In this document: positions 61,800 through 64,000 of the stretch, piece after piece | How the letters are laid out: every line of letters starts with the position of its first letter | How positions within the stretch are numbered: position 1 is the stretch's first letter | Source of the DNA: Leifsonia sp. SCN 70-46 | Lineage (GTDB): Bacteria > Actinomycetota > Actinomycetes > Actinomycetales > Microbacteriaceae | Assembly (NCBI GenBank): GCA_001725325.1 | Contig: MEFY01000001.1 | Coordinates: forward strand, 372,001-436,000 | DNA: 64,000 nucleotides | Reading direction: 5' to 3' | Notes under the pieces: generated by a model | The model's database searches: none | What the model was told of the DNA's origin: nothing | What the model saw: the letters and a program-made list of their open reading frames with translations, nothing else | Made by a program: the position numbers and the translations under genes

Positions 61800-62501
61800 C
61801 CGCCGCTCGACGACGTCGAGGGCGACATCGTGCAGCTTGAGCCGGTGCCGCCGGGCGTGGGCGCGCAGGAGCGCGAACGCCTCCTCGACCGAGACGTCGT
61901 GGCGGTGGGCGAGCAGCCCCTTGGCCTGCTCGATGCGCACGCGGCTGTCGAGCGCGGCGGTGAGCTGGCCGGCGACGGTCTCGTGTCGGGCGATGACGCG
62001 GTCCTGCACGAGGCCGATCGTCGCGACATCCGCCATCGCCTGGGCGAGCACGGCGTCCTGCGGCGGCAGCGGGCCCACGCGCTCGGAGAACAGGTTGAGG
62101 GAGCCGAGCGTGACGTCCCGCAGGCGCAACGGGATGGCCCGCATCGAGCGGAAGCCCTTCGCGAGGGCGAGGTCGGCGAACTCCGGCCACTCGTCGCGCC
62201 TCGCGGCGATGTCGTCGACGGCGATGCTCGACCCGGTCTGGAACGCCTCGAAGCACGGGCCCGTGCGCGTGCCGAGCTGGATGATCTCGACATCCTTCGA
62301 GCGCGCATCGCTCGTCGCGGCGACATGCAGCGCGCCGTCCGCGTCGGCGAGCACGATGCCGGCCTCGACCACCGACGTGAGCGACGTGCTGTGCTCGACG
62401 AGCAGCTGCATGGTGTGCAGGATGTCCCGTCCGGGCGCGAGGGAGTCGGCGAGTGCCACGAACGCGGCGACAAGCTGACCCTCACGGTCGGCGGAGCTCA
62501 T
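61788..62501 (-). CDS. GAF-ANTAR domain RNA-binding antiterminator
   Basis: A 237-residue regulator. The N-terminal GAF domain (FVALADSLAPGRDILHTMQL to LGSLNLFSERVGPL) senses a small ligand or redox state. The C-terminal ANTAR three-helix bundle (LDSRVRIEQAKGLLAHRHDV, then EEAFALLRAHARRHRL) binds paired hexaloop hairpins in RNA and prevents termination. ATG 62501 with TACCCT 5 nt upstream. Targets are not known. Confidence 0.92.
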   Translation of the reverse strand: MSSADREGQLVAAFVALADSLAPGRDILHTMQLLVEHSTSLTSVVEAGIVLADADGALHVAATSDARSKDVEIIQLGTRTGPCFEAFQTGSSIAVDDIAARRDEWPEFADLALAKGFRSMRAIPLRLRDVTLGSLNLFSERVGPLPPQDAVLAQAMADVATIGLVQDRVIARHETVAGQLTAALDSRVRIEQAKGLLAHRHDVSVEEAFALLRAHARRHRLKLHDVALDVVERRLEL

Positions 62502-62506
62502 CCCTC

Positions 62507-62512
62507 AGGGTA
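62507..62512 (-). promoter_or_regulatory. Leaderless-type -10 box (TACCCT) for the ANTAR gene
   Basis: Minus-strand TACCCT is followed by 5 nt and ATG 62501. Confidence 0.45.
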
Positions 62513-62545
62513 GCCCCGGCGCGACACGCCCGGCGGGGGACGATT

Positions 62546-62574
62546 TTGTACCCCGGCCCGCGCCGGGTTACAGT
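62546..62574 (+). promoter_or_regulatory. Full -35/-10 promoter in a gene-free gap
   Basis: TTGTAC (62546-62551), 17 nt, TACAGT (62569-62574). It is one of the best two-box matches in the window, and no annotated gene on this strand follows it. The spacer is itself a stem CCCGG-N6-CCGGG. Confidence 0.55.
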
Positions 62575-62580
62575 CATGTC

Positions 62581-62708
62581 CGAAGCCCCAGCCCCCGGCT
62601 CCTCTCGTCGCTCTGACCCCGCCGGATGCCCCGCCCCCGCCTCCGCACGTCAGATGACCGCACGGCGGAACGTGGCTTCACGGATCCGCCTCGAACCGCC
62701 GTGCGGTC
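62581..62708 (+). ncRNA. Candidate small RNA ending in a long hairpin
   Basis: A transcript from the promoter at 62546-62574 would start near 62581 and reach the perfect 13-bp stem GACCGCACGGCGG (62656-62668) / CCGCCGTGCGGTC (62696-62708) with a 27-nt loop. It contains no convincing coding gene. A 41-codon frame from ATG 62626 runs through the hairpin into the convergent gene and looks fortuitous. The stem may equally end the methyltransferase transcript. Confidence 0.4.
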
Positions 62709-62726
62709 TTCTGGCGGAGGGCCCAG

Positions 62727-63431
62727 CTACTTGGTCGCCGTGCCGTAGCTCACGTAGTGCCACGAGCGCGGCAGGATGCGGTTGAAGACGCGGTCGTCCG
62801 CCGCCGCGAGGGCGTTGCGCACGCGCTCCCCCGGGCCGAACATCGACAGGAACCCGGTCGTGTGCAGCTCGTGGCTCGAGTACTGCGCGAGGTGCGGCTC
62901 GAGCTCCGCGACGGTCACGTAGCGCCACGAGGTTCCCCGCACCTTGTAGGCGATCGCGCGTGCGAGGCGGTGGAAGACCGTCGCCCTGAGGTTCTCGGCG
63001 AAGATGAGGATGCCGCCGGGCTTGAGCGCACGGCGGATGCCGGCCATCGCCGCATCCTGGTCGGCCTTGGTGCCGACGCCGCCGATCACGGACTTGAAGA
63101 CGATGAGGTCGAACTCCTCCTCGAAGGGGATGCTCGTGGCGTCGACATCCTGGTAGCTGATGCCGCTCACGCCGTACCGGTCGTGCAGCGGACGCGCCTG
63201 GCCCTCGGTGTTCTGCCAGTTGGTGCACAGCACCTCGTGGCCCTGCAGGGCGAGCCACAGCGACGGGCCGCCCGGGCCGGCGCCGATCTCGAGGCAGCGC
63301 AGCGTCTTGCCCTTCGGGACCACGCGCTCCCAGAAGAGCGCGGCGGTCGACCAGGTGCGCACATCCCACGTGACGATGTCGCGCATGAGCGCGGAGTCGC
63401 GGGTGAGCGGGCGGAGATCGTCGGCGCTCAT
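62727..63431 (-). CDS. Class I SAM-dependent methyltransferase
   Basis: A 234-residue methyltransferase. The SAM motif is CLEIGAGPGGPSLWLALQG, followed by SYQDVDATSIPFEEEFDLIV and GIRRALKPGGILIFAENLRA. The C-terminal part (TTGFLSMFGPGERVRNALAA) resembles methyltransferases near polysaccharide or lipid genes, but the substrate is not clear. ATG 63431 with TAGCCT 6 nt upstream. Confidence 0.83.
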   Translation of the reverse strand: MSADDLRPLTRDSALMRDIVTWDVRTWSTAALFWERVVPKGKTLRCLEIGAGPGGPSLWLALQGHEVLCTNWQNTEGQARPLHDRYGVSGISYQDVDATSIPFEEEFDLIVFKSVIGGVGTKADQDAAMAGIRRALKPGGILIFAENLRATVFHRLARAIAYKVRGTSWRYVTVAELEPHLAQYSSHELHTTGFLSMFGPGERVRNALAAADDRVFNRILPRSWHYVSYGTATK

Positions 63432-63437
63432 TCCAGC

Positions 63438-63443
63438 AGGCTA
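63438..63443 (-). promoter_or_regulatory. Leaderless-type -10 box (TAGCCT) for the methyltransferase
   Basis: Minus-strand TAGCCT is followed by 6 nt and ATG 63431. Confidence 0.5.
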
Positions 63444-63518
63444 TCGGAAACGCGATGCCCTGAGGCCTTCTCGCTCCAGTAGGCTCGGGGCCGAACTTGC
63501 ACCTGAGGAGGGCAGCCC

Positions 63519-64000
63519 ATGGCGGAAGAGACCGCAAAGAGCGGCAAGAAGGTCGTCAAAGTCGAGAAGGCGGAGCCGAGCCAGAAGGCGAAGGATCTCG
63601 CGAACGAGGCGGTCAAGAACAACACCGACGGCGTGTGGAAGCCCACGCCCGAGGCGAAGAGCAAGGCGACCACGTTCCGCATCGTCGCCGTGATCTTCTG
63701 GGTGGTGGCGATCGCCGCCGAGGCCGTGACGATCTTCTGGCTGCTCAAGCAGACCAGCCAGAGCTGGTTCATCTGGGCGCTCATCGGGGCCATCGTGCTC
63801 ATCGGTGTGCTCGCGACCGTCGGTTCGCAGTTCTGGAAGAAGGCCAACCAGCTCGACCCGGCCAAGAAGTCGGAGCCCGCGCGGTTCTTCATCCAGAACC
63901 AGCTGGGCGTCATCATCGCGATCATCGCGTTCCTGCCGCTCATCATCCTGATCTTCCTCAACAAGGACATGGACGGTAAGCAGAAGGGCATCGCCGGCGG
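63519..64000 (+). CDS. Three-helix membrane protein (partial, runs off window)
   Basis: At least 160 residues. A Lys/Glu-rich N-terminus (SGKKVVKVEKAEPSQKAKD) is followed by three membrane helices (about residues 53-75, 84-104 and 128-146) and a charged end. GAGGAGG precedes the ATG, and TAGGCT (63480-63485) is a likely -10 box with a leader of about 27 nt. The C-terminus is beyond the window. No family recognised. Confidence 0.72.
   Translation, partial: MAEETAKSGKKVVKVEKAEPSQKAKDLANEAVKNNTDGVWKPTPEAKSKATTFRIVAVIFWVVAIAAEAVTIFWLLKQTSQSWFIWALIGAIVLIGVLATVGSQFWKKANQLDPAKKSEPARFFIQNQLGVIIAIIAFLPLIILIFLNKDMDGKQKGIAG

Noticed and set aside
62552-62567. CCCGG-N6-CCGGG as an ANTAR target hairpin.
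   Set aside because: Only one hexaloop stem is seen, it lies inside a promoter spacer, and the conserved loop A at position 1 is absent.
62626-62751. A 41-codon frame starting ATG 62626 as a small peptide gene.
   Set aside because: It runs through a perfect hairpin into the convergent methyltransferase gene, has no ribosome binding site and no recognisable features.

Overview
This is a very G+C-rich chromosomal segment of an actinobacterium, most likely a member of the Microbacteriaceae. The evidence is the strong G/C bias at third codon positions, frequent GTG starts, an AdnAB-type recombination motor, a mycothiol-type deacetylase, TatB, and many small actinobacterial conserved families (DUF3107, DUF3117, DUF1003, DUF6636-like). 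I see no rRNA, tRNA, CRISPR array, integrase, transposase or prophage. Genes are packed tightly and no gene-free stretch exceeds 300 bases. About a third of the genes start 5-7 nt after a TANNNT -10 box, so leaderless transcription appears to be a dominant mode.

Layout. (1) 1-13.5 kb: UvrD2-like helicase (cut by the window edge), NudC-like Nudix hydrolase, an APH-fold probable pseudokinase, an MFS exporter with a divergent LysR regulator, AdnB and AdnA, DUF3107, a small membrane protein, a ferritin-like protein and a DEAD-box RNA helicase. Apart from the MFS/LysR and pseudokinase genes, this order resembles the mycobacterial uvrD2-nudC-adnB-adnA-DUF3107-rhlE neighbourhood. (2) 13.5-21.6 kb: PHP phosphoesterase, membrane-tethered endonuclease/exonuclease/phosphatase, Xaa-Pro aminopeptidase, a lipoprotein, a stress protein, an MgtE-like cytosolic protein, DUF1003 and Mrp. 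(3) 21.6-29.3 kb: accessory region with a 36-residue membrane peptide, a LysR regulator, a secreted beta-helix protein behind a perfect LacI-type operator, and a sphingosine-phosphate-lyase-like PLP enzyme with a MelB-like symporter, divergent from an aldehyde dehydrogenase. (4) 29.3-38.8 kb: TatB, O-methyltransferase, DUF3117, a PIG-V-like mannosyltransferase, dapE/dapD, gltA, dapC, fdxA and mshB. (5) 38.8-43.1 kb: efeUOB iron uptake under an IdeR/DtxR box, then two paralogous lipoproteins.

(6) 43.1-54.0 kb: typA and a complete peptide-type ABC importer with two solute-binding lipoproteins, one fused double ATPase and two permeases, one of them greatly enlarged. An unrelated gene lies on the opposite strand in the middle. 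(7) 54.2-64 kb: a DUF393 protein and a CPBP membrane protease, then gcvT-gcvH-gcvP behind a tandem glycine riboswitch, a Lon-N-domain protein, an AhpD-like protein, a GAF-ANTAR regulator, a candidate small RNA, a methyltransferase and a membrane protein cut by the window end.

How the parts work together: dapD, dapC and dapE are three steps of the succinylase route to diaminopimelate and lysine. gcvTHP is the glycine cleavage system, switched on by glycine. efeUOB is an iron-repressed ferrous/ferric uptake system. AdnAB and UvrD2 serve double-strand break repair. The sphingosine-phosphate-lyase-like enzyme, symporter and aldehyde dehydrogenase share mirrored overlapping promoters and may form a small undescribed catabolic module.
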